Source: Nereocystis luetkeana (Eukaryota; Sar; Phaeophyceae; Laminariales; Laminariaceae). Taken from it: 64,000 bases of DNA. This document shows, piece after piece, positions 23,491-36,700 of this stretch; positions within the stretch are counted from its first letter, which is position 1; every line of letters begins with the position of its first letter. Position numbers and translations under genes: made by a program. Under the pieces are notes generated by a model. The model was not told the DNA's origin, searched no databases, and saw nothing but the letters and a program-made list of their open reading frames with translations. The stretch covers positions 4,938,776 through 5,002,775 of the forward strand of contig JARUPZ010000010.1 in assembly GCA_031213475.1 (NCBI GenBank), written 5' to 3'.

Positions 23491-26099
23491 TGTAGAATGG
23501 TCGGTGTGTTGCTGTTTGAGGCTGTTCGTTGGTCTGTGTTGGTGTGTTGGAAATGATCTTGACGCGTGCGTATTGTTGTTGGTGTTAGTTGTGGTGTGTT
23601 ACTTCTTTGGTGTGTAGGAGTTGTGCGTTGGCGTTAGGCGCTGGTGTTGTGCGAGAGCCATGTTGGTTTCGTGGGAACGTATGACTCCGGACGGAGCGGG
23701 GCGAGGCGGGAGGACTCACAGCTTGGAAACTGGAGGCGGAACGTAGGGGAGGTTTGTTTGCCTGGTACTCCAGTGGACTGTGTTTTGGCAAACGTTGCTT
23801 GCCACCAACGATGTGAAGTGCGTGCCGCTTGTGTGTGTCTTTTCATCGACCTATGCGGTACGAGTAGTGGGGGTGTAGCCGCCCTGCTGTGCGACGCGCA
23901 ACGGTGGCTGGCGCACGCGTGCGTACCTTAGAGCTTGCTTTCATCGTGTTTTTCGTTGGTGGTGGGTTTCATCTGGCGTGCGTGCGACTGACTGCAACAT
24001 CGTGGTCGCATCGCGTTGCCATCACGCCTGCCCACGCACATCACCTCGCTCACCGGCTGCCTGTTTTTTGTTTTCGAAACCGTGTCCGCTTTCGTTTTTT
24101 TTTCGAGGGATTGGGAGCAGGCGGTGTGCCTCGGGAACGGGTACATGCTTCTAGGCGTTTACAATTTTGAGCTCCTACGTACCCTCTGGGACGTATTTGA
24201 CCGACGGTTTCAACATGTGATTTCGGTCTGGTTCGGTTGACTCTGCGTACGATAGATGTATGTTTTCATCTTGGGATTTCCAGACTGTTCGCCGCTCGGG
24301 TGCCTTGTTTATCGACGAGCAAGGCGAAAGTTGTGTTGCTTGCTGTGGGACTGGGGGGTCAACGTATGCACGCCGTCGTATGCATCGGCAGCGCCATGGC
24401 CGCCGTAGGCCACGGCAGCCCCGTGTTGAAATTAACGCACGATCCAATTTTTTAAGGTGGAAGTGTGGTGAGCTTATCCTTCATTTTAACCCGTCCGCCG
24501 TAGGAATTAAACCTGAGGAACAACACAGCTGTGTATTTCATTAATCCCATGCCTGACAGCAACCAACTGGTGGCACCCCACCCCTCCTCCGAAAACCTAA
24601 AATGAAGGGAAGGAGCAGCCCTATACTATATTATGTGTCCAATTTCGCCACTAATTTCGCCAAGAACACACCAGGTACGCGTATAGGTCAGGCCGGCCCG
24701 TGGATGCACCGCTCTGCAAGGTACCTGTTCCGGTTCCAATTTACTCCCTTCCTCCCTCACGTTAGCGCTGGGGCTGTTTCATACCATGCGGATCGGTTTC
24801 GAGCTTCGTATTTGTATTGTTCGATCCCAAAAATGACAGCATCTGCTAAATATGCAGCCCGAATATATGAAAAAATCGACCGGATGTTCTTAGATTTGAT
24901 AATCCGATGGCCCAAGTCGTCAGATTTAGGCCCAAAATCCGACGGCCAGGACCATCAGGTTTTCAAATCGAAAAATGGCTTGGTCTCTGAACTCCAAGAT
25001 GTTATCCACAACAGCAAGCAGCAGCAGAACGATCGATTAATTCGATGGTGACACAGTTAGTTGTAGAGCGACTTTGCGTCGGCCCGACACGCAGTCGGCG
25101 GGGCGGCGCGTCTCTCCGTGGCCACACTACATTCGACTTGCGGGCTCGCGCCTAGAAACGAAGGGAAGCGCACTCGACGCGCACCTCTCCGTGGATACAT
25201 ACTTGTAGACTACCAGCAGCAGCAGCAGCAGCAGCAGTCAGTCACATAAGGCCAGAGAATACAAAATTCCAAGAAAGGTTGGTTCTATGATAGCGCACTC
25301 CGCACGTCTCTTTGCCGCCAGACCAGAGGCGGTCAGCGTGGGCTCGGAAGCTTGGGTCCTACGTGCAGTGCATCGCACTGGTCGCGTCTCTTCGTGACGT
25401 CAGACCACAACAACAGCAGTCGGTCTCGGCGTTTGCTTGAATCTCCGCACGCACAATAATTTGTTTTTTTTCGCACAGGAAGACTGCTGTGTCGTTTTGC
25501 GAAGCTCACAGCTGAAAATGCGATCGAGTCAAACTCTGAAGCTCAAAATCTGATCGGCACAGGAGACAGACAGCCGGTGAGGTTTATTCAGTGAAACATA
25601 ATGTGTCCCCTTTCAGTGACAAACCCGATGCTATACGAAGACTACTGCGAACATACGAATAAGAACCAAAATGAAGTGTCGCAAAATATGAGAGGATGCC
25701 TGTTTTTTGGGGCAATCATAGGTTCTGATTACTACCAGTAGCTTCGCTTAAAAGCACGCACGCACGCACGCACCGTCCCGTGCCGTATCGTTACAGAGCT
25801 CGAGCGTGCTCGTAGCTCGTTATTGGGGTCAACATATCGGAAAATGTTATCTACAACTTCATTCCCATCACAAGATGCTGGTTCATTCGCATCACAAGAT
25901 AGATGATGCTTAAAACACACACGTAAAAAAAAAACGCACAACAAGGTCCACATACCGTACCCACCAGGAACAAAACGTCCCATACCGAGGAAGAACAAAG
26001 CATCGTACGTATACCACAGTTGCATGCTTACTTACGTCCCTTTCACAACCGTAAACTGAAAAAAAAAATGTCAAAAAATGACATCTTGCCAAATTCAGG
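23491..26099. other. Intergenic, between convergent 3' ends; no gene recognised
   Basis: The coiled-coil gene (+) ends at 23490 and the fusion gene (-) at 26405, so both transcripts terminate in this interval. A CAG run is at about 25208-25235. Confidence 0.5.
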
Positions 26100-26440
26100 C
26101 TCCGAATCAGAGAGAGCGAGAGGCTGTCGATGAAGACACTTTTTTTTTTGGGCCAAATTGAAAGTAAAAAACCAGTTTCACACCCACCACAAGAATCAGA
26201 CGCTGTCAATGATGACGTGGACCTCGTACCAGAAGCAGCGCTCTCCTACCAGCTGTAAAAAACACATGTATGGTTGTGGTCAGACTCCAGAATCAGAACC
26301 TGAGGGTGTCGATAACGACATACTCCGAGATATCAGGTACTTTACTCGAAATCACAATCAAAATCAAAATCAAAATCAAAATCAAACCAGAACCAATACA
26401 AGAATCAGACGCTGTCGACAACAACGTCGACCTCGTGCCA
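26100..26440 (-). repeat. Tandem array of four degenerate copies of the kinase gene's last-exon end
   Basis: Four related segments end in a stop followed by TTC at 26405, 26293, 26195 and 26107, so about 112, 98 and 88 nt apart. They read [12 protein letters not shown] (the real end), YVVIDTLRF-stop, VHVIIDSV-stop and VFIDSLSLSLI. The copies lie downstream of the functional stop. This looks like tandem duplication of a unit of roughly 100 bp covering the 3' end of the gene, followed by decay. A short AAATCA-type tandem repeat (about 26353-26386) sits between the first two copies. Confidence 0.55.
26195..26254 (-). pseudogene. Diverged copy of the kinase terminal exon, possible alternative last exon
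   Basis: After a good acceptor (T-rich, ending TTTTACAG) the minus strand reads LVGERCFWYEVHVIIDSV and a stop. The real last exon ends [18 protein letters not shown] and a stop, so this is a diverged copy in phase 0. Inside the real exon, right after the codons for NDLPNA, stands a GTGCTG that could act as a phase-0 donor; splicing from there to this copy would swap the C-terminus without a frameshift. Whether it is used cannot be told from DNA. Confidence 0.55.
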
Positions 26441-29400
26441 GGGGCAGCGCTCTTCCACCAGCACCGCGTTGGGGAGATCGTTGCCCTCCACCCTCGCGCG
26501 CGCCTCCCCTTCCTCGATGCCCGTCTCCACGTGTCTCTTCCTCACCCTTGTGGCAGAGGGTGTGATACGTATGGTGACACATACATGCGCACGGCACGGG
26601 GTGTGGGACATAGCGTATGGGCACGGGAGGCGGCGGGGGGGCGGTCAGGGCGTTGTGATAGGAGACCAGGACGGGCACAAGCGACGGCGGCGGAGAGATG
26701 GGGGTGGTGGCGGCGGGCGGGGTACTCATGTCATGCATGGACGTAGTCACATGGCAATAGACCCTCGCATCCCTACAGTGCCGGGACAGAGCTGGGGGGT
26801 TTCATCAAAAAGAAAACGAGTCAACATCGTCGTTCACTGAAAAGAGGGACAAGTTGGACCCGATAGTACAGAGATGCAGATCGCGACATAGTATATGTGC
26901 GTTTCCAGGAACGTTCAAGAAAAAGGCTTCGCACATTTTTCTCGGAAACCTCCCCCGCTGCCTCTGCTGCTGCCGCTGCTGTTGCCGCTGCTTTTTCTGA
27001 GCTTCTGCTGGAGGTACTATGCGCACAACAGGCACACAAATGCGCGCGTACACGAACAAAAATACCTGGAGCATGCAGACACATACCTGGTCCACAGCAG
27101 ACGCGTTCTACGTTAAAGGTAGCACTCTACCGCTGAAATAGTTTCCCAACGGCGGGGTTCCTTAACCCCTTTAGAACCGCAGTCCCGTTTTGGGGACATT
27201 CCACTCTAATCTCAAGTACTTTGTCCCCAAATCGGGACTGCGGTTCTAAAGGGGTTAACCCAAAATCGTCGGAATGCCGATCTTGTTTCGAAAGATGACA
27301 TTTTGTACGCTGGGGCCATGGGACGATTCATCGGGATGCAATTTGGTTTTTTGCTAAAGTAATTTTTCGGGTGAGGTGTGGAGCTCCTCAAGTGAGGAGC
27401 CTCAGAAAGGTTATAGGGTGAACCTGTATCGCAGAACGCCTCAGCAGTAGTACAGATACACACAGCCAAGAGCAAACATAGAGAACAACACGCCCACACG
27501 GCACAACGTCTGACCTCTCCGCGCACACGTTCGACGGGCATCGAATGGCCCAAGCCTCGTCAAATAGCGCGCTTGCGCCGTCCCATGGTTTCACCCCCTT
27601 GAGCAGCAGGTAGTTCCCCTCCACGATTACGACGGCGTGCGAAGGCTTTACCTGTCATGAAAACGGAAAAGGCGAGAGCAACCCCAACCCCAGCCGTATG
27701 GTTACCTTGTGCCTCATTATATATTTTTCACGCGTATCTACAATGCACTACAACAAGGTATTTGTTCCGTGATTTTTGAAGGGCAGAGGGCTCCAACTGT
27801 CACCAAATATGCCGCCAAAAGGTTCTTCAGTACAAGAAAAAACAACGTTCATTTACACAAAATCAAAACAGATAGCCCGCACACTACAGACAACACAACA
27901 AAACAGAACAAATAAACGAACCAAAGCAAAGCAAAGCAAAGCGAATTGACGCAATCAGAGTATTGTATGCAGAATCTGAGGGCAACCAGAACGCCGCGCC
28001 GAGCCTCTCACATGAGACGAGACGAGACGACACGACACGCCACCCCAATCCATCCCACCGCAGCTCACCCCATTCCACGCCACCCCCAGCATGTCCTTAC
28101 CGTCCAAACGTTTTCCACAGGATCCCCCACGGCGTGATCGAACCCGGGAAAGCTTCCTCGACCGCGGCGTCTCGCTTCTCCAACCTCTCTCAAAAACCGA
28201 GCACCGTCAAAAGTCCAGTGTGCTCCCCGCCGCCGTCTAGCTTCCTCGGCGTTTGGCATCGCGTCTAGCTCACGCCTGTCGTGAGAGAGTTGGCGAGCAC
28301 GCGCCGAAGGAGGGGGGGGGGGGGGGGGGGGGTATATGTGGGGGGTGTACTCATGCCATGCATGGCCGTAGTATGACCATAGACCCTCGCGCCCCGACAT
28401 TGCCAGGACGGAGCATGCGGGGGAAGAGGGGGAGGAGGGGGATTATCGCGCTCCGAATTTCTCACAAATTATTCCGCGGGTAAGGAATTCCATTCCTCAG
28501 AGTATGTTAGAAACATCTTCCTGACCGCTTCGGAGAAACACCGCCTTTCAACATTTTTTAAAGAAACGCCGCACATCGGGAGGACGCTCAAGCGACGTGC
28601 AAGGAAACCCTCCCTGCCCGCCGGACCCCAAGGTTTCCATGTTGAGGGATGTCGCGGGAGGGTACCCTATCTATGATACCCCCCCGGCAGCTGAACGGAG
28701 TGGAGGTGGTCCGAACCTGTATAAGTGGTAGCCGTCCATGGGCACGCAAACCGCGGGAAACTCCGCTTGGACGAGCCTGCACACCTCCGCCTGCGGTGCG
28801 GGGTGGGGCGGTCGATGTGGTGTGGCACAATAAAGTAGACAAGGGAGGGGGCGGGGGGTTCTCAGCACAGTCCCGATCCGGCCGGCCATCGAGAAAATCT
28901 CGCCGAGGACAACTTCTACCCGTAAATTAGTGTGAAAGTACCAGATACGTATCACGATCATACCTGGTCGGTGTTTCAACATTCCTGTTATCACAGGTAT
29001 TTACAGGTGAGGCTTAGTCGTGCGGCGAGAGGTGTCTAACTGCTGTGGGTTTCCCGCGAACCAGGGCACGAGGGCTGGAAGACTGGGGCATTGGGATTCG
29101 GAATTCTCGAAACCGGCGGAGCACCCGCATGCAGGACACTGCATCACGAAGCATGCGGACCGGGAAACTAAGAAAGAACAATTCACGTAAGAGCGCGGTT
29201 GGGGGCGCCGGAAAGGGGTTCAATAACCCCCCGGGGCTTGTCACGGCATTAAATTAGGCAGCCACAGGCGGCAGCACTCTGGCAGGGTACGTGTTTAAGC
29301 CCGCTGTCAGCCTTCTATTTACGGTGGAATTCTGCCTCTTCCAAGGCACGTTGTTTGATTGGTCCTTAGAGCTCAGATGCGAAGCGGTTCCCGAACGCAC

Positions 29401-32400
29401 CTCGCGCCCGTTTCGCTTGCCGGGCGGCGCTTCGTCGTGAGGGGGTAAATCCTACCGACATACCTTGCGAGCGTGGGACGTTCATTACCAGGTACAGGGG
29501 GAAATTTTTATGAGGAGTCTTAAGATCGTTCCAGCTGGGTGAGTCAGAAAAAAAACGATAGTCTCGCCATCGCCGAAGAATTTGACCTCCGCACTGCACA
29601 CCAAACGCCAAGTCCATCAGCCAGCCCTACTTCACGTGACCTGGCGGTCCAAATCGATGTTCGTGTTCGAGTTAACCTCCAGGCAGACCTGAGCAATCAA
29701 AGGCAAAAAGCATCCTGGGTATGGTCTCTGATCCGTTCGGTCCAACGTTCTAGCCAAGCAAAGGCATCGGTCTACGCACATACAAATGTACACATACTCC
29801 GTACAATGCACATACCCAGGTACAAAGTATGTAGCTGGGTCGACAAAAACGGTGCAAGATGTGATTTCTCGGAAAACGGACGGACTTGGAGAAAATAAAA
29901 ATAACGCGGAATAGCCGTGTGTGGGGTAAAAGCCGTCGGAGCGCGCGGCTTCGGCGGAACTACAGTCTTGACGTTTTAAACCGCATTTTCCCTCACCGCC
30001 AGAGTAGTCTTCCCCGACCCGGGAGCCCCCGCCACAGCAACCCAGAGCTGCTCCCCCTTGCCCTCTCCGACAACGTCACCACCGCCACCATCACCACCGC
30101 CGCCGCCGCCGCCGCCGCCACCACCACCACCACTACTTGCCGTCCGTGTAGCCTCACTCCTGCTCCTTCTCTCCCGCACCGTGACCCGCAGGCGCTCGGC
30201 GAGGCGTTCGTACACCGCTTCCATCCGTCTGTCGGGCCGTTCAGGCCATTCCGGCCGTTCCGATCGTTCGGAGGGCGTGTTTCTATCTGGGTCAGCGGCC
30301 GGCCATTCATGCCGCTCCGGTTGCCCGCCGCCCCCCTCGTCTTCAACGTGCTGGGTTGCGCCTATTGGGTCAGACGACGACCCCGTGCAAGAAAGAGGGG
30401 TTTCAGGCGGCGGAGGAGGAACTGAAAGCGGCGCCTCAGGGCGTAGGCCGCCACTGCCGCTGGAGCCGCTTCCATCCACCTCTGACAGAAACCCCGACCC
30501 CGACGTCTGCCAGGGCGTCCACCACCGTCCAACTGACGTTTCTAGTTCGGCCACCTCCGTCACCGACCCTCCTGCGACTGCTGCGCCGCCACTACCGCCA
30601 CCCTCACCACCGATGCTCCCACCGAAAGCCTTCCTCAGCTCCATCAAGAGCGGTTGTTGCCCGTCGGGATTGTACGCCACCACCGGGACACCGCCGCCAT
30701 CTCCGCGCCTGCTGCTCGCTAGGTACTCCCGGTGCATGTTCCAGACGCGTTCGTCGTAGCGCTCGAGCAGTCTGGCCTCGAGGTTGCACCCCTCCCGGCC
30801 GCCCCCGCTTTCCACGACGACGCTCCCGCTACTGCTTCTCTTGACGGCAACATTTTTGGACTCACTGCAACCACCTCTGGCGACACCACTGCCACCATCG
30901 CCACCGCCAACGCCATCGGTGCCGGTGCCGTCGCTACCGCTGCAGCCACCACCGCCGCCACCGCAGCCGATATCGCTGCGGCCGCCGCTGTTGTCGCTGT
31001 TGCCGCTGTTGCCGGTGCCGCCACCACTACCGCCACCCTTACCGCCGCCACTGCTGCTGCTGCTGCTGTTGCTGCTGCTACCCTTAGAAGCATCGGCGGA
31101 ACCTCCCGGACGATCGCTAACGCTCTTAGACGATGGGTCCTTGGCGGAGGAGTTGATGCGCCGCATGAACAGGTCGGCCGTGCCGCCCCGCTGGGGTTGC
31201 ACGAGAATGGCTCGTCCGTTCGGCGCAAGGAGGGTCTCGATCGTTCTTTTCAGGTCGCCGTGGAAATCCTGAGGCCAGACAGGAATCACGGAGAGCGGGG
31301 AGTGAGGGAGGGGGGGGGGGCGGTCATGAGTGAAGCGTGCTGCTGTAGGGGTGCATCAATATTTTAATATTCCCGTGGGGCTGGTCCCTCGAGGAGCCCG
31401 ATGATAAAAAGAAAAAAATGAAGAAAAAACAAAAACGAAAGTTCAACCCGACGAGCAATCCCTAACCTCAGTAAGGTAGGTAACGACCAATCTTTTTTAA
31501 AGCACACACACAAAATGGGTTTCCAACCATAAGGCATGCCTCATAGCAGGGTAGTAGTTTCCTCAGGTGAGGAGCCCGCCAATTGCAAATATTTTGGGGG
31601 GGGGGGGCAAAAAGTACTACCAGGTACCTGGTATACTGCACTCCTATCGTAGCCCGCGTCGACTGTCCATTCTATAAAAACAGTCCTTACCTTTTGGAAC
31701 ATAGTGGCATACAGATCACGACCTATCTATCTATCTATCTATCTGCAGCGGATCATCTAGATCCTAGCCTGCCGGCCTGAGGCCCCGCACAGGACCTGCA
31801 CAGTACGGATCCAACCCGAGGAGACACGCCCTAGATCATACAGATACTGCTGTAGATCACAGAGGTAAGGGATGTGTCTGCCCTGATAAGTCTAGGATCA
31901 TGCAGCGGGAATCGATGGGTCGTCCGATGCGTGGACGACCCCCACCTGACACGAGGGAGACAGACACCCAGCAAAGCCATCCACAAACAGGAATGGTCGC
32001 GAACACTACAGGAAAACACGAGCGCCCGGACAAGTTGTGTTGCTACGTACGCACCTTGACGTTGCACCATCTACTGATCAACCCATTGAATAGTATGTGT
32101 GTTGCCGTAAATACGCACAGGAACAACGGCCCGACTCGCCTTGAAGAACAGGCAGTCCGATGCGATCACGAGATCGAAACCGCCGGGGTGCGAAGAACAC
32201 AACGCGCCCGTGCTCCCGTCTCTGTCGAGACTGTCCCATACCAGCCTTCGGGCCGAGACCTTCACAGGCGGAAAAAGAAGAAAATGGAGTCATCGAGCGT
32301 ACAGAAAAAATATCAAGCGTTTCGCCGGAGGAGAATACGATCTTGTCAGCAAACAAAAGCCAAACAAAAAAACACTGGGCTGGGAGAATTGAACCACGGG

Positions 32401-33722
32401 AAAAGAGGGAAAAGGAAAACGCATCTCACAACTCCAAGAAGGCTACTATCAATGCAACACAAAACAAACCTATTATCAATCGAACATTCTCCTGGGACAC
32501 CAAAATCTCTTCCGGGAGGACACCAAACAAAGTGAGACACCTACACGGCATTCCGCCAAAAAAAACGCAACGACAAGGGCAAGCCCTGAAATCGCGGACG
32601 CTCGCGCATTTTCCCGCCCTGCAGTGCATCACGATGCACTCTGCCCTGGCATGACACTCACGTGACCACCATTCTTCTCCGTGAAGTCGGTCGGGCCCCT
32701 CCCCCCCCCCCCCCCCCCCCCCCGCCCCACCTCTCATCCCCTCTCGTTATACCTCCCTGTCTCCTTCCGAAGAATTTTCCCTTGTCTGTACTTCTACGGG
32801 GGCACATAGTAATCAGGACCTATCATATTCACACATACTATATATTACAGACTTTTTACTGCGCTAATTTGGTCCTGGTCCCGACTACTATGCTCCCCCT
32901 TAAATTAAGTTTCCCCCGTACACTCGCCTTAGTGCTTCCGAATACGCCCTTTTTAGCGTTGAGTTCCACACACGCCTGCACGTTTGAACACACCAAACAG
33001 GGGGGGAGGGCGGGGGGGGGGGGCAAGGGGTGCACTCATGCCATGCATGGCCGTGATCGTAAGACCATAGACTCGGGCATCCCTACAATGCCGGGACGGA
33101 GCACGTTGGGTTTTCACCGACCAGGCAGACAATACTTGCACCGAGCGTGGGGGGGGAGTGTACTCGATAAGAGAGATACACTCGATCTCATGCATGGCCG
33201 TAGTCGCATGACCATAGACCCGCGCATCCCTATAATGCCGGGACAGAGCATGTTGGGTTTTCACCGACCAGGAGGACATCGCTTGACATTGCTTGCGCCA
33301 AGCGCGAAGCGCCGTAAGGAGCCCGGCGAGTCGCACGAAGGGTGATCTGCATCCTACTAAGAACCGCTTGCGAGGCGGACTTGCAACTGGATGACAGCTT
33401 CAATGAGTTAATTTAATTTCCGGTGTAGCTACTTCCCGAGACAGCAATGAGAGTACTATGTAACTGCCTCTTGGGCGCCCTACCATGAACACTACGTGAT
33501 ACGATCAATTTCCTTGTGCGGAGTAAAGGTTATTTACCTCGCACAAATGATCTAAGTCGGCGACCAGTTGTGAGTGACCACAAAAAAAAAACGGTACCCT
33601 GGTGGTCTAGCTCACGTAGTGAGCGGCATGTTTTACAGTGTCGTTGCCAATCGACGCCAACCCATCCTATATAAAACAGAGGGGGGGGGGGGGAGGGTAA
33701 GGGCCGAGAGGAGCGAGGGATC

Positions 33723-33762
<40 letters not shown>

Positions 33763-36700
33763 CAGTGGCGACAGTAACAATAGTAGAGGCAGTAGCAGCA
33801 GTAAAAGCAACAGCAGTAGAGGCAGCAGCAGAGACAGGGAGATAACCCCAAGGTTGTTTGTTGGCGCTAGCTGTTCAATGTGGCGCCGAGGGTGGCGGTG
33901 GCGGGGGGGGGGGGGTGCAGTGGGAGATGGGGGAGTAAAACCTGAGCGGTCCCCATCTATAATCCGCTCGAGCACACGCCACTGCAAACAGCAAGCGGTA
34001 TCGCCACAGCAGTGCCCCCAAGCCCGCCCAAAAAGAAAACAAGACGGCTGAGTGTGGTTCAAGAAATTCAGACGAAACCGCACTGCACTGGGCAATAACC
34101 AAGGTATCTCCACATCGAAATAGGTCAAAAGCGGACCGTTGGCCGGCCAGGTGAGCTCCTTCGTGCCCCCCACCAAAACCCTCCCCCACCCATGATAAAA
34201 TGTATTTCGATAGTCGACGCCCCTTCCCGCCTTTTCCCTACGGCCGACCCGAAGTGTGACAGTAACACAGGATGACAACCTCTCCAAGGTCCATACCGTA
34301 AGCATTGTATGCGCCCGGATCGAAATATGTGAACGCATACGTTCGTTTCTTTTTCTCGGCCCAAGCCTGAAGGAGAAAGTTTATTGTTTGCAAAGATACA
34401 TGATTACATTACATATATATTACTTATATACGAAATACATGTGTTGTTCGGTGATGGGACACGGCATCATCAAAATCACGCGCAATCAAGTTGTATGCTC
34501 GATATTTTTATAAGTTCGTTGCGACCTAAACAAAAATACCGCCAGCCTCCAAACGACCCCCCGAAATCAGTATGCCCTCGCGAAACAAACGCCAAAGCGG
34601 CTGGGACCTTGGCGCCATGATCCCCTGCGTCCTAGACGCTGCCAGAAACGCCTGTCTCCGCAAAAAAACTCTCGAGCCAAAAACGTAGGATGCCTTATCA
34701 TCCAACTCAAAGGCCGTATCCTTGCTTACACTTACTTGCTCCGTTCATTTTTCGGTACAACCAGACATAACCGGATCCGTCGAAGCACCAACGGACCACC
34801 CGGTTTGCGTATCATTGGGCTTTGGGGTTTCCACATCACCGTTTTCCCCCTAGCAACCGCCGTTTCTAATGGACAAGACTGGGGGGGGGGGGAATGAGAA
34901 GGTGCAAAAATAAGTACCGAAAGTGGAGGGCAATAACAACGTACCTCCAAGTTTCGTAGCGCGTCCGGGTTTCCGTCGGTAATGACCACGTCGGTAGCTC
35001 CCGAAGAAGCTGCCACTCCCAGCCCCGCGAGGCCGGTCTTGCCGGCGCCCAGCTCCAGCACACGGCTCCCTTCCAGAGATGAAACTAACGGTCTGAGGGT
35101 ATAGTAGCATAATAGGGCATCAGGTGTTACGAAACAGTTGGCGGCCTTAAGAAAAACAAAGAATACGTCAGCAGCTGAGAGAGCGGGGTCGGGGTGGGGC
35201 GGGGGGTGGGGCGGGGGTGGGGGGGGGGGGGGGGGGGGGTCGGCGATGTACTATATAGCTGGCATTGTGTTTTGTATTTACCAGTGCCGGTCGTGTTGTG
35301 CTGCAAGAAAAAAAAAATTATGAGTTTGTCGATGGTTCAACGCGTTAGCTTCGTTTTTCCGACAACGGAAAATAATTAAAAAAAAAAAAAGTCGCCAAAC
35401 CCTCTTGGAAAAGCACAAATATTTCGGAAAGCCAGCTGGCTGATTGGTCGTATCGGCTTTCGTCCTGAACCTGAAAGATAGCGACTGTACAACTCGTGTT
35501 GGTAGCACAGTTTATACTTCCTTTGGGCCTTATAACCCCTTTTTCATACCGGCGGCGGGCAGAAACACATATCTGGCTCAAATTCTAATGTATTATGTCC
35601 CCGTGTCGGGAATGCGGATCTAAAGGGGTTAACCCCTCACGAACTCACCGGCCGCGGTCTTGGGATAGACCAGCTGGTATCGCTGTAGACTGGAATAAGT
35701 TATGCAGAGGTGTAAAGTGGATATGCCCGGTACGCTCGAATCCTTGCCTGTTCTCTTCGTCGTAACTCGAGATCGAGGTCTAAGAGCATGGACCCCCTGC
35801 CCCCCCCCCCCCGCCCCTCCCACTTCCCCGCTTCAAAAACGTGGGCATTGATAGATTGGGGATATAAAGAACAGCTTCGGAGAGTGGTTGCCGACTACGA
35901 TCGATTGCGGTTCATCGCCGGCGACCCTGTTGCTTGTGTGCCGCCTGCTATCATGTTGCAATGACCACCCTCTGACAACGCCGAAAATCGGGCGAGCACA
36001 TAACCACGCAGCATGCATCGATCAACGTGACGGTACAGCGCCAGTGAGCCGACAAGCCCGTCCGGTCTAGATACTCAATCGGTACGCTTTTTTTTGTACT
36101 CTTGGCGACCCTTCGCGAGGAGCACGAAAACGCTTCTACAACACTACAACACTATCAGAGGACAGCCAATCACAACACCAACACATATCATGTTCATGGT
36201 AGAGATAAGAGGCCCAGTCAGGTTGCGAGCAGTGACACGTTTGTTTGGAAAATCCCGCTACATGCTACTCGATAACTAGTCAGCGTTGACTAAGACTGAG
36301 TGTGTTGATTTCAATAGCTCAGCAGTGCAGCGTTCGGCGACAGGACGCGCCCCGGAACACCGCCGATAGTTTGGCCCAAAACGAAAGTACGTACTTTGGT
36401 TGCAAGCGGAGAAAACCGACCAGACAAATTGCTTGTTCGGTCGCGTAAAAAGAGATTGACAAACCCGCGAGACTGCTTACCGGCATATCAGGACCGACTT
36501 TCTATGAACAAAAAATAATACCTGGTACCCGGTACGAGTCTAATACGTGGGAGCATAGAAATAATCACAGGGGGGGATACATGTTTTTTTTGGGCCCATC
36601 GTGAGTTCTGATTTTATCACGCCCCCCTACGTACAGCAGCAACGCTAGTATACGGGGGACTATAGTAAATAGGACCTACGGTACACACAAAGCCCTCTAG

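Noticed and set aside
24602..25051. 149-codon plus-strand frame
   Set aside because: No motif, ends in a Gln/Asn stretch, no splice signals; left unannotated.
30058..31367. Long plus-strand frames opposite the fusion exon
   Set aside because: They are GC-rich shadows, Pro- and Ala-rich and without motifs; the minus frame carries conserved family motifs.
33667..34338. 223-codon minus-strand frame
   Set aside because: It includes a poly-Leu part from the CAG repeat and no motif; it lies in an intron of the fusion gene.
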